Of a stretch of DNA of 9,141 nt, positions 1-6,367 are shown in pieces. Under the pieces are notes generated by a model. That model ran no database searches and was not told where the DNA came from. It was given only the letters and a program-made list of their open reading frames with translations. Source of the stretch: an uncultured Prevotella sp. (lineage in GTDB: Bacteria; Bacteroidota; Bacteroidia; Bacteroidales; Bacteroidaceae); NCBI GenBank assembly GCA_946999025.1, contig CAMQBP010000070.1, forward strand, positions 1 through 9,141, written 5' to 3'. Position 1 is the stretch's first letter. Each line of letters begins with the position of its first letter. The translations under genes were made by a program, and so were the position numbers.

Positions 1-2
1 AA

Positions 3-272
3 TATGCCATTTACGCGTATGGCTACAAGGTAGAGGAACAAGAAGACTTCATCCAGGGTGGAATGAAATACGTGCCTAAACGGGAGCGCATCCTCAAGAC
101 ACCGTTCTACATGGCAAAAGACGCACCAACAGCAATCGCTGTTCCTCACGTCAGCCACGAGCCGATGCTCATATACAACCTGCAAGGTGTACTGGTTGGC
201 AAAGGCGAACAACAGTTCAAGTCGCTGCCAAAGGGCATCTACATCATCGGTGGCAAGAAAGTTGTTAAGTAA
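3..272 (+). CDS. C-terminal end of a secreted or surface protein (5' end outside window)
   Basis: The frame is open from the first complete codon at position 3 to a TAA at 270-272, so only the last 89 residues are visible. An ATG at 63 lies inside this frame and is probably an internal methionine, because the preceding codons read as normal protein (YAIYAYGYKVEEQEDF). The last 35 residues have the form of the C-terminal sorting segment of Bacteroidetes secreted proteins: IYNLQGVLV, a short polar turn, then LPKGIYIIGGKKVVK. In that family this beta-rich tail directs export or cell-surface attachment (type IX secretion or a related route). The body of the protein is missing, so its function cannot be given. 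It points away from the rest of the genes in the window and probably belongs to the neighbouring stable chromosome. Confidence 0.85.
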   Translation, partial: YAIYAYGYKVEEQEDFIQGGMKYVPKRERILKTPFYMAKDAPTAIAVPHVSHEPMLIYNLQGVLVGKGEQQFKSLPKGIYIIGGKKVVK

Positions 273-287
273 TAGCCACATCCACAT

Positions 288-353
288 CAGCCCATTCATC
301 TTTTCGACAAGGCACTGAAACATTCTCTCGCCTTTTCGTAGTTGAATGGGCTG
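288..353. repeat. long palindrome with nested stem between convergent genes
   Basis: CAGCCCATTCA at 288-298 is the exact reverse complement of TGAATGGGCTG at 343-353, giving an 11-bp perfect stem. Inside it, AAGGC at 310-314 faces GCCTT at 330-334, so a second short stem can stack in the loop. The palindrome lies just downstream of the plus-strand gene and downstream of the minus-strand peptide gene, the place for a bidirectional terminator or a dispersed palindromic repeat. There is no clean T-run, so a classical intrinsic terminator is not clear. Confidence 0.55.
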
Positions 354-532
354 TTGCATGCATGTCCTACTTTACGTTTGTTGTTCAACACATTAGCTGT
401 AAACGAAAGCGCCATGTATGGCAAGGTCTGTATACGAAACAGGATTACCTGTCGTCTCGTTTGGTCGAAAGGTAACCCTGTCCTTGTATGCCGCCTCATG
501 GTGAATAGACGGCATCGTGAGTGGAGCTGTCT

Positions 533-760
533 TTATTTAAAGATGTCTATATCGCTTTCGTGATTGTCACCCCACATATCGTCAGACATGTCAAATTGCT
601 TGGCGTTGCCGTTGCCAGTGGCTGGGGTGTTGGGGGCTGTGGCTATACTCCTGTCCTCCATCACCCCATAATTTGTTTCCATGATGATGTAGGCATGTGG
701 TTCGATGTAAGCGCGCTTGCCACCCATGTTTGTATTATTATTTATGTTCTCTGTTTTCAT
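533..760 (-). CDS. small hypothetical peptide of Prevotella type, 75 aa
   Basis: The peptide begins MKTENINNNTNMGGKRAYIEP and ends in a strongly acidic stretch, with FDMSDDMWGDNHESDIDIFK as its last residues. Bacteroidales, and Prevotella in particular, carry many short proteins built this way: a K-x-Y-x-x-P opening, a hydrophobic strand, a Gly/Asn-rich middle and an acidic, Trp-containing C-terminus. Their function is unknown; some have been suggested to be exported or precursor peptides, which I cannot test here. There is no clear signal peptide. The in-frame ATG at codon 12 is an alternative start that fits the family opening (MGGKRAYIEP) better. Its start codon is only 29 bp from the end of the IS4 remnant, so its native promoter has probably been displaced. 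Confidence 0.7.
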   Translation of the reverse strand: MKTENINNNTNMGGKRAYIEPHAYIIMETNYGVMEDRSIATAPNTPATGNGNAKQFDMSDDMWGDNHESDIDIFK

Positions 761-789
761 CTTGCGCTTATTTTGCTATTTTCTTTTTA

Positions 790-805
790 GCTGTCCGCTA
801 AAACT
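790..805. repeat. left terminal inverted repeat of the IS4-family element
   Basis: The 16 bases GCTGTCCGCTAAAACT match, without a mismatch, the reverse complement of 2060-2075. The identity stops exactly at 789 and 806, which fixes the outer border of the element. Confidence 0.9.
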
Positions 806-882
806 CTACAGTGTGCAAATATCCCACCCAAAGTTCTCTGAAATGGGACTTCGAGCTTGTTTTTCAAAAAGTAAGCCCCCCT

Positions 883-1969
883 CTAATCAAACAGACTTGG
901 TTCAGGAGGCGTTTACTTAGCCTCTTGAACCATTTTTGCCCAATCTTTTTCAGGCTATTCAAGGAAAGTATAACAGTTCACATAATACATAAGCATGATT
1001 CTTACCATTGTAGCCAATCCTGAGAAGCTTCATGAACGTTTGATACTCTTCTGTAAGACTATCAGAAGGAGATTGGCTATCAGAGTAACCCAGATTTATC
1101 TTGATGGCACTGGCACTCTCTCCATAGAAGTATCTTAGCGGGAAAGTTTTGTTTCAACTGCTTGAACAGCAACTCAATTTCCTATCTTTTTTAACTCCAC
1201 AATCTGTACCCTGTATTCCATGAACCTGTCCGGTGTCATGTGCATCACATCCGAAAGTACTTCATAGACAAGGTTTTTCTTCATCTTAGTCACATACATG
1301 ACGCCGCGTCTGGCCAGTTCGTCGAACTTGGCATAGTCTATGTAGGCTCTGTCAAGGGCGATGAGGCTTCCTGTGGTATAGTTCGTGGGCATAAGCATGA
1401 AACTGTCATTGGTTGCGGAAGACGTGAACTTGATGTCCGAAGGCACACCCTCGTTGGCATGAATATTGGTGTGCACTTTTATACCCCCATTCTTTTTCCC
1501 AGACTTGGGATGCCTCCCAACACCTTTGAATATGAGGTTGGAGAATAATGATATCGTGGTGGAATCAATGATTTGCAGGCGTTTGAGCCATAACGATGTC
1601 TGACGCTTTCGGCTGTCCGAGGATAATTCGTCCTTATACCGGGCATACAGGCTGCGGTATGTGTCCTCAAACATCTCCTCAGACCTGCGGGCGTTGGTGT
1701 CTGACAGTGTACTGCGCCTTGGCATCGTGCTTATACCAAGGTGTGCGAGCTTGTGTGCCTCAGGAAACATGGAATCGGCTATCTCATGTAAGAGTCGAAC
1801 CTTTTGATGACAGCGTAAAGCATGATTACAAGATGTTGGTAGACATCAAAACTCTTCACGCACCGCTCTCCATTACGCTCGCGGCTGAATTTGAGTATTT
1901 CTTCCTTGTTGAGCAAGTTTATCAGCTGACCATACATCAGCTGTCCGTTAAATGTGTACCTTTGTTCAT
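883..1969 (-). pseudogene. IS4-family transposase, broken by frameshifts, stops and an internal deletion
   Basis: Joined across frames, the pieces give a near-complete DDE transposase of a Bacteroides/Prevotella IS4 group: an N-terminal part (RYTFNGQLMYGQLINLL), the first catalytic Asp in IIDSTT, the second in ALDRAYIDY, and the C-terminal helix EIELLFKQLKQNFP with the catalytic Glu. Lesions: a probable one-base loss right after the likely start (ATG at 1967-1969); a one-base loss near 1790 before EIADSMFPEA; a deletion near 1180 that removes the segment between VELKKIG and EIELLF, including the Tyr and Arg of the YREK motif; one-base shifts near 1136 and 1100; then in-frame TGA, TAG and TAA. 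The original stop is probably the TAG at 883-885 after PPEPSLFD. It cannot make active transposase. Confidence 0.9.
899..931. terminator. stem-loop at the 3' end of the IS4 transposase remnant
   Basis: GGTTCAGGAGGC at 899-910 pairs with GCCTCTTGAACC at 920-931 over 12 bp with one mismatch and a 9-base loop. It lies at the distal end of the transposase reading frame. On the plus strand it is followed by ATTTTTGCC, a short T-run, so it would act better on plus-strand transcripts entering the element than on the transposase message. Function is inferred. Confidence 0.4.
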
Positions 1970-1997
1970 GGTTACTTGAATTTATGTTAAAAAAAAA

Positions 1998-2005
1998 CAA
2001 AGGTA
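1998..2005 (-). promoter_or_regulatory. possible -7 element (TACCTTTG) of the IS4 transposase
   Basis: Read on the minus strand this is TACCTTTG, which fits the Bacteroidetes -7 consensus TAnnTTTG. It lies about 30 bases upstream of the probable transposase ATG at 1967-1969. I see no matching -33 TTTG at the usual distance, so the call is weak. Confidence 0.3.
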
Positions 2006-2011
2006 ACTAAA

Positions 2012-2042
2012 AGGGCTGAATTCATGCGAGGAATCCAGCCCT
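2012..2042. terminator. stem-loop just inside the right end of the IS4 element
   Basis: AGGGCTGAATTC at 2012-2023 pairs with GAATCCAGCCCT at 2031-2042 over 12 bp with one mismatch and a 7-base loop. It sits between the terminal repeat and the transposase promoter region. Many insertion sequences carry such a structure to block transcription arriving from outside. On the minus strand it is followed by TTTTAG. Confidence 0.4.
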
Positions 2043-2059
2043 AATTTTATGCTCAAAAA

Positions 2060-2075
2060 AGTTTTAGCGGACAGC
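2060..2075. repeat. right terminal inverted repeat of the IS4-family element
   Basis: AGTTTTAGCGGACAGC is the perfect partner of 790-805. It lies upstream of the transposase start, so this is the promoter-side end of the element. Confidence 0.9.
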
Positions 2076-2114
2076 AATAATTTGTTATAGCTCTATGCAG
2101 TATGTAGTCGACCC

Positions 2115-2707
2115 TCACAAAGGCGTCATAGCATTTTTCATATAGACCTGCTGGATGAGTTGGTGTTGAGAATTTAACTCCTGTATTCCGCTGCACCATA
2201 TGATAAAGTACAAAAGAAGTCTCATGGCTCTTTTGAAGTTAAATGTGGCAGCTGCAAGTATGACATTGATGGAGTCTCCGAAGAGACCCTTGTAGAAACT
2301 CCTCCCTAACCGATGGTCTGTCTTGCAGTGGCTTATAACAGGCTCTGTTCCTGCCCGCAATGGTGGGCATCCGCTTATCGACCTTCCTGACTTCTGTCTT
2401 GCTGGTCTTCCTGCCCCTGAAACGTTGAACTGGCTTTAGTTCTTAGCTCCCTGACATAAATCTGACGGACTTTAAGGCTTTCCTTGTCCGCCACGCCATG
2501 ACAAAAGTCTATCACCTTGTTCAGGAGTTTCGAGTCCGTGGAGAAGGATTCATGAGCATACTGGCATCCACAACGTTGCATCATGGCTTCTATATTGGTA
2601 CGAGTGACCAGGCATTTCAGTGGCCACTCATGTTCAGCGTAAACATTTTTCAGCATTGTTAGTATGTCGAGCGGCATCATCTTCATTCTTGTTCTTGGAT
2701 GTTCCAT
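2115..2707 (-). pseudogene. IS5-like transposase remnant with catalytic core deleted
   Basis: Two fragments in different frames belong to one transposase. The upstream fragment (2375-2707) contains VYAEHEWPLKCLVTRTNIEA and STDSKLLNKVIDFC, then a VRQIYVREL segment, as in the N-terminal half of Bacteroides IS5/IS1182-type transposases. A shifted frame then reads KVDKRMPTIAGR, a family motif that precedes the catalytic domain. The downstream fragment (2115-2360) begins at RAGTEPVISHCKTDHRLGR and runs through GDSINVILAAATFNFKRAM, the conserved C-terminal end. The catalytic DDE core between them, probably more than 100 residues, is missing; the junction lies in GCGGGCAGG near 2355. The element is dead, and I could not identify its terminal repeats. 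Confidence 0.8.
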
Positions 2708-2717
2708 TCTTCAGCAG

Positions 2718-2900
2718 TCACTCTATCTTCTTCTTGCACAGTTCAATTTGGTCATTCATGGGTTCAAGAATGACCTTTCCCTTGATATCCCGAAGTCCTC
2801 AGAGTCCATTCTCCAGAAGCTTTTCCAGCTCTTGAGAGCGAACGCATACATGTTCAGCGTTCGCTCTTTCAATAGCAATTCTTATTTTTCTTTTTAAGTT
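2718..2900 (-). pseudogene. possible remnant of a small gene interrupted by two TGA codons
   Basis: One minus-strand frame reads as plausible protein from 2900 down, with KRKIRIAIERANAEHVC, then ELEKLLENGL, TGA (2799-2801), GLRDIKGKVILEPMNDQIEL, CKKKIE, TGA (2718-2720) and LLKNGTSK. It is helical and charged, like the small coiled-coil proteins encoded beside some Bacteroides transposases. Both stops could come from CGA to TGA transitions, which would restore Arg in each case. I do not recognise the family. It lies between the end of the AAA+ gene and the IS5-like remnant and may be part of that element. Confidence 0.35.
2835..2867. terminator. perfect 11-bp stem-loop downstream of the AAA+ ATPase gene
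   Basis: AGAGCGAACGC at 2835-2845 and GCGTTCGCTCT at 2857-2867 form a perfect 11-bp stem with an 11-base loop, 33 bases beyond the AAA+ stop codon. The position fits a transcription terminator for the cassette, but there is no T-run on the minus strand after the stem (CAAGAGCTGG follows). A palindromic repeat or a protein-binding site is also possible. Confidence 0.45.
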
Positions 2901-4654
2901 TATACGTTGAATCCAATGCGAGCACGACCACCCTTTTTGTTGAGCATCTCCGCCTTACAGTAAGTTTCGAGTTCTTGAAGAGTAGCGAATTTGCCATTAA
3001 GGACATAATCAATGGCACGTTTACGGGCAATATTTTCTATCTGACCTCCAGAAAAGTCATAGCCCTCTGCCAAAATATGGGCTTCTTCTTCGCTGATGTT
3101 GTTGAGCATGGCAATCCATATTTTTGCCTTGACATCAGTCTCTGGCTTCTTGAACTCTATCTTAAAGAGGAAACGTCGCTCAAAGGCATCATCAAGATTG
3201 CAGGTGAGGTTAGTCGTAGCAATGAGAATGCCTTCAAGATTTTCAACTTCCTGCAGAATGATGTTCTGCATGGAGTTCTCCATTTTCTCTACTGACGAAT
3301 TGTTACCACCAACAGTCGTACGCTTGCTAAATATGGCATCTGCTTCGTTGAAGAAGAGAATCGGCATGACATTGCTGTTTTTGCAGAGATGTTTGTAGCG
3401 TGTGAAGATTGCCTTCACGTTCTTCTCTGTTTCCCCGACGAACTTGTCACGCAGTCCTGCAATGTCTATCTGCATGATGTCGCGACCGGTCTGGCGTGCA
3501 ATCTGCAGCACAGTCTCTGTCTTACCTGTACCAGGGGCCCCATAGAAGAGACACGCAAAGCCCTTGCGCATGCCTTGCTCCTCCAGTCGGTGCTGGATGT
3601 TTGGGAGATTATCCTGAGAGAGGAGACTCGTTAGACGTGCTATCTGATTTTCTTCATAAGAATTGTAGAAAAGTGACTTCTCTTTAATTTCGGCATAGCT
3701 CTTCAAAGACTTGTCTCTACGATGTGGTGTCTTGCACTTTGACTTACTTGGCTCATAGGCTGACAGTAATTCCGACTTTGCCTTTTGCGTCAGCACATAG
3801 CGCTCTGTATTGGCAATGCCGTCTTCACACTTCTGCTCAATAAGACCTGCAGACATTAGTATATGAGTTCCGTTCTGCAAGTCGCGACGGAGGTCGTTGC
3901 ATTCCCAATCCTCAGGATAGAAATTATCTATACTATGAAGGGTAAGTCCCTCATCATCCGATTCCGCCCACTGGGCATAGTCGTAGGCTATCATCAACAG
4001 CAAAGACTTATCATGTATATCCTCAAAACGCATGACCTCATGACATAACGGAAGATGAGGGTTTGCTTCCACTAACTGTTGCATCCAAAACTCATCATCC
4101 TCAAAACTTGCATCGCGGTTGTTGATGTTCTTGTCAATATGACTTTCCAACTTGTCCATGAATTGTTGCTCGTTGAGACAGTCAAGTTTCTCCGGAACAA
4201 AAGTCTTGTTGTGACGTAGAGCGGTAACGACACCATGCTTCAGAGCGAAGCCCTCATAGAAACCACTCTTCTCATACGTTCCTCGGCGAATGACCCAGCG
4301 CTTTGCAAGCAGTTCCTCCATTTCTTCAGAATAGCACATGGTGGAAAGACGGCTACTGTGGAAGAAGTTGCCAAACTTACGCCATGACAGAGGTTCGCCA
4401 GCTTCAGCCATGATAGCGACCAAGACAATCTGAATGTCTGTCAACTCCAGTCGCTCGCGAAGATAAGCCAGAGGATTTTTTACAGAACTCCAGAGTTCGT
4501 CAGAGAGTTCACTGCCACGTGCCATGTCGAGGATACGGTCTAATGCGGTGATAATAGTCCATTCTTTGGGTTCTACATAAGTTTTCTCTTCTTTCTCAAA
4601 ATCGATGTCATCAAAAATGTCAGAGCTCTGTTGGTTTACTTGAAGTCTTCGCAT
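2900..4654 (-). CDS. AAA+ ATPase with large N-terminal region, 584 aa
   Basis: The C-terminal half is a single AAA+ module: Walker A GAPGTGKT at 372-379, Walker B ILFFNEAD at 432-439 with catalytic Glu437, sensor 1 IATTN at 478-482, Arg-finger region FERRF at 491-495, and a sensor-2 helix in GGQIENIARKRAI at 536-548. The Walker B Asp that precedes the Glu is Asn here; from memory this occurs in related Bacteroidetes ATPases and need not destroy activity. Residues 1-330 show no enzymatic motif. They look helical, with possible winged-helix segments at 70-150 and 215-295 (ending in RYVLTQKAKSELL), suggesting substrate or DNA binding. There is no signal peptide or membrane segment, so it is cytoplasmic. 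Such ATPases form hexamers that remodel proteins or complexes; the target is unknown. A 136-bp spacer separates it from the gene upstream, so it may have its own promoter. The start at 4654 is the only good ATG before the conserved region. Confidence 0.93.
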   Translation of the reverse strand: MRRLQVNQQSSDIFDDIDFEKEEKTYVEPKEWTIITALDRILDMARGSELSDELWSSVKNPLAYLRERLELTDIQIVLVAIMAEAGEPLSWRKFGNFFHSSRLSTMCYSEEMEELLAKRWVIRRGTYEKSGFYEGFALKHGVVTALRHNKTFVPEKLDCLNEQQFMDKLESHIDKNINNRDASFEDDEFWMQQLVEANPHLPLCHEVMRFEDIHDKSLLLMIAYDYAQWAESDDEGLTLHSIDNFYPEDWECNDLRRDLQNGTHILMSAGLIEQKCEDGIANTERYVLTQKAKSELLSAYEPSKSKCKTPHRRDKSLKSYAEIKEKSLFYNSYEENQIARLTSLLSQDNLPNIQHRLEEQGMRKGFACLFYGAPGTGKTETVLQIARQTGRDIMQIDIAGLRDKFVGETEKNVKAIFTRYKHLCKNSNVMPILFFNEADAIFSKRTTVGGNNSSVEKMENSMQNIILQEVENLEGILIATTNLTCNLDDAFERRFLFKIEFKKPETDVKAKIWIAMLNNISEEEAHILAEGYDFSGGQIENIARKRAIDYVLNGKFATLQELETYCKAEMLNKKGGRARIGFNV

Positions 4655-4700
4655 AGTCGTATAACGGTATTTGTTTATGAAAGTTAGCCAATATAACTGA

Positions 4701-4742
4701 AATCGTCCACAAAGGTAAAGGAAATTACCGATGCGGACGATT
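4701..4742. promoter_or_regulatory. inverted repeat in the spacer upstream of the AAA+ gene
   Basis: AATCGTCCAC at 4701-4710 faces GCGGACGATT at 4733-4742, which is its reverse complement except for one base; the arms are 22 bp apart. The promoter-like TACCTTTG lies at the inner edge of one arm. The arrangement could be an operator over the promoter or a structured leader in the message. Confidence 0.45.
4710..4717 (-). promoter_or_regulatory. possible -7 element (TACCTTTG) for the AAA+ gene
   Basis: On the minus strand the bases read TACCTTTG, a match to the Bacteroidetes consensus TAnnTTTG, about 55 bases upstream of the ATG. No TTTG is seen at the usual -33 distance, where one arm of the inverted repeat lies instead. 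The same octamer occurs before the IS4 transposase. Confidence 0.35.
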
Positions 4743-4790
4743 GCTATATACGTATAACGGTTTAAATACCATTGTATTCAGCTCTGTATA

Positions 4791-6227
4791 CTATTTGCGA
4801 TATTTATTTTTCGGTCTTTCATTAACTGACGTGACAGGTGATTCCGGTACAAGTTTGAGCAGTTCCTTGGAAAGTTTTATCGACTCTGACGAAGGGAGAT
4901 CGACTTCATAGAATTTTCCTTTGCTATCTTCTCTCGCCTGAAGGGTACAGAAATAGATGGCTTTTCTATGTTCCTTTAGTGTTTTGGATATTTTACTGTT
5001 GCATGCTGACTTGCCTTGATAAATAGGATGACCCGGACTCTTGTCTTGGAGGTTGAAAAGAGATGCATACCATTCAGGGAAGTCCTTTTCAGCTGATGGC
5101 ACAAATACTTTATATATTTGTTTTATCCATTCAAGAGTAGCATTCTGATATTTCTTTTCTGATGTATTAGGATTGAATTTTGACAGTTCACCCTTCCGAA
5201 TCTTTAAGTCATCAAGGTAAAAGCGGGCACCAGTGTACTGCTTGAGCAATGTGCAAGCGTATATCATTGCTGGTTCGGTGCCACCGATATACATTTCGAC
5301 ATTTTCTCCATCAATGTTATAAACAAATCCATAATTTTCTCTCTTAGTTCCATCTTTTCTATTCAGCACAGTTATCTTTTTAATCTCAACACTAATGTTC
5401 GGTACTTGTGATGATGGATGGCGGGTATAGGTATCTTCTTCCAATGCTTCTGACTTGGTGTTGTCGACAGCGCCAGTAAGGACTTTTTTTGAATATCCTG
5501 AAGACGGCGCATCAAACCACCCCTCAATCATGGTGATGAGGCGTTTTTTGGCATCTTCTTTCTTTCGTCCTTCTTTACTTCCCATAGCATAACGTATGTC
5601 ATCCTCTATGCCACGCGGAATCTTTCTGGCGTTGACTTTTGAAACAGAACCACGTGGGACAGTTTTGTATGGATAGTCAAAATCTGACATAACGTCGATA
5701 TCATTGAAAGTTAATGGCACACTAAAAATCCTTCCAGAAGCGATGGTACGCACCTTCTTAACACCAAAGTCATTAACGATTTCTGTAAATGACTTTAAGA
5801 GTATCTCAATGGCGTCCTTACGCTCCTTTGAAGGATAGTTGTTAAGGCGTTTTTTCTCTGATTTCAGATACTTGACATTAAGTTTGCATACATCATAAAG
5901 GAAACTTTCTACCTGACTTTCGAAATACCCTTCTTTGAACTCGACGGTCTCTAACGCATACGCGAATCTTTCATCATCATTATCAAAGAGTTTGACGATG
6001 ACGTTGTTTTTCTCCATGTCTTTGATAAGTCCTTTTGTTAACACATTATTGTTATAACGCGCGCGCACAACAATGGTGAACTTGAAGAGATTATGGTTCA
6101 TCGTCTTCGACCTGTTCAGACGCTCAATGTCTCGTGCATGATGCTTTTTCTCTTCTGGTGTCATTATAAAATAGACAACCAAAGGATTGATATTGAGCTG
6201 TTTTTTGTTGTCTTTAAATATCTTCAT
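4791..6227 (-). CDS. hypothetical protein of unknown family, 478 aa
   Basis: I do not recognise this protein. It has no signal peptide or membrane helix and is rich in Lys and charged residues. Residues 1-150 look mainly alpha-helical with a short strand (FKFTIVVRARY). Residues 155-186 contain ASGRIFSVPLTFNDIDVMSD, which loosely recalls the Gly...DxD signature of nucleotidyltransferases, but the usual Gly-Ser/Gly-Gly is Gly-Arg and no third acidic site is obvious. Residues 190-275 are polar and may be a linker. From about 278 to 460 there is a more ordered module with VYNIDGENVEMYIGG, AMIYACTLLKQYTGARFYLDDL and SACNSKISKTLKEH, possibly a winged-helix-like domain. The start at 6227 follows an A-rich leader AAAAAAGTAAG; Met22 is an alternative. 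It lies in the kinase/HAD cassette, so it is probably a partner or substrate of the kinase (inference). Confidence 0.88.
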   Translation of the reverse strand: MKIFKDNKKQLNINPLVVYFIMTPEEKKHHARDIERLNRSKTMNHNLFKFTIVVRARYNNNVLTKGLIKDMEKNNVIVKLFDNDDERFAYALETVEFKEGYFESQVESFLYDVCKLNVKYLKSEKKRLNNYPSKERKDAIEILLKSFTEIVNDFGVKKVRTIASGRIFSVPLTFNDIDVMSDFDYPYKTVPRGSVSKVNARKIPRGIEDDIRYAMGSKEGRKKEDAKKRLITMIEGWFDAPSSGYSKKVLTGAVDNTKSEALEEDTYTRHPSSQVPNISVEIKKITVLNRKDGTKRENYGFVYNIDGENVEMYIGGTEPAMIYACTLLKQYTGARFYLDDLKIRKGELSKFNPNTSEKKYQNATLEWIKQIYKVFVPSAEKDFPEWYASLFNLQDKSPGHPIYQGKSACNSKISKTLKEHRKAIYFCTLQAREDSKGKFYEVDLPSSESIKLSKELLKLVPESPVTSVNERPKNKYRK

Positions 6228-6228
6228 A

Positions 6229-6357
6229 TCACTTACTTTTTTGAAATCCTAACGATACAATATATTTAAACGTGATGATTCTGCAAGTTCGTTGAGTTCT
6301 GTTGGTAGCACGACGTTGAAACGTCTGCTGGGTGGAGAATATCTTGACTGTCTTCAT
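6229..6357 (-). CDS. possible small basic peptide, 42 aa
   Basis: An ATG at 6355-6357 opens a frame that ends in TGA at 6229-6231, one base before the ATG of the 478-residue protein (TGATATG). It starts 10 bases after the stop of the HAD gene. The product begins MKTVKIFSTQQTFQRR and ends YIVSLGFQKSK; it has about ten Lys/Arg and no Asp or Glu. A frame this short can arise by chance, so the support is the packing against both neighbours and the unusual charge, not homology. It may instead simply be leader sequence. Confidence 0.3.
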   Translation of the reverse strand: MKTVKIFSTQQTFQRRATNRTQRTCRIITFKYIVSLGFQKSK

Positions 6358-6367
6358 ATGTCTATAA

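Larger units (their letters stand above)
790..2075 (-). mobile_element. decayed IS4-family insertion sequence, both ends intact
   Basis: The element is bounded by perfect 16-bp inverted repeats: GCTGTCCGCTAAAACT at 790-805 and its reverse complement at 2060-2075. The transposase remnant on the minus strand fills almost all of the 1286 bp. The flanking bases (TTCTTTTTA on the left, AATAATTTG on the right) do not match, so no target-site duplication is visible. That is expected if the copy is old or the flanks were rearranged. About 150 bp appear to be missing from the transposase, so the intact parent would be roughly 1.4 kb. The element separates the small peptide gene from the IS5-like remnant. 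Confidence 0.9.
4658..4761. repeat. 11-bp direct repeat CGTATAACGGT bracketing the AAA+ promoter region
   Basis: CGTATAACGGT occurs at 4658-4668 and again at 4751-4761, 93 bp apart start to start. The first copy almost touches the AAA+ start codon (4652-4654) and the second lies near the upstream edge of the spacer. Paired copies of this kind are typical of operator sites for a dimeric or looping regulator; that role is inferred. Confidence 0.5.

Noticed and set aside
63..65. ATG as the start of a 69-residue gene
   Set aside because: The same frame is open from position 3 with natural sequence, and the product is clearly the C-terminal end of a larger exported protein.
296..499. 67-codon minus-strand frame downstream of the small peptide gene
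   Set aside because: It overlaps the palindrome at its 3' end, has no ribosome-binding sequence and matches no family I know. It is more likely a by-product of the repeat, though not excluded.
1596..1979. 127-codon plus-strand frame
   Set aside because: It is antisense to the transposase remnant, is rich in Cys and His, and has no family resemblance; it is a shadow frame.
781..2084. Target-site duplication around the IS4-family element
   Set aside because: The nine bases on either side (781-789 and 2076-2084) do not match, so no duplication can be claimed.
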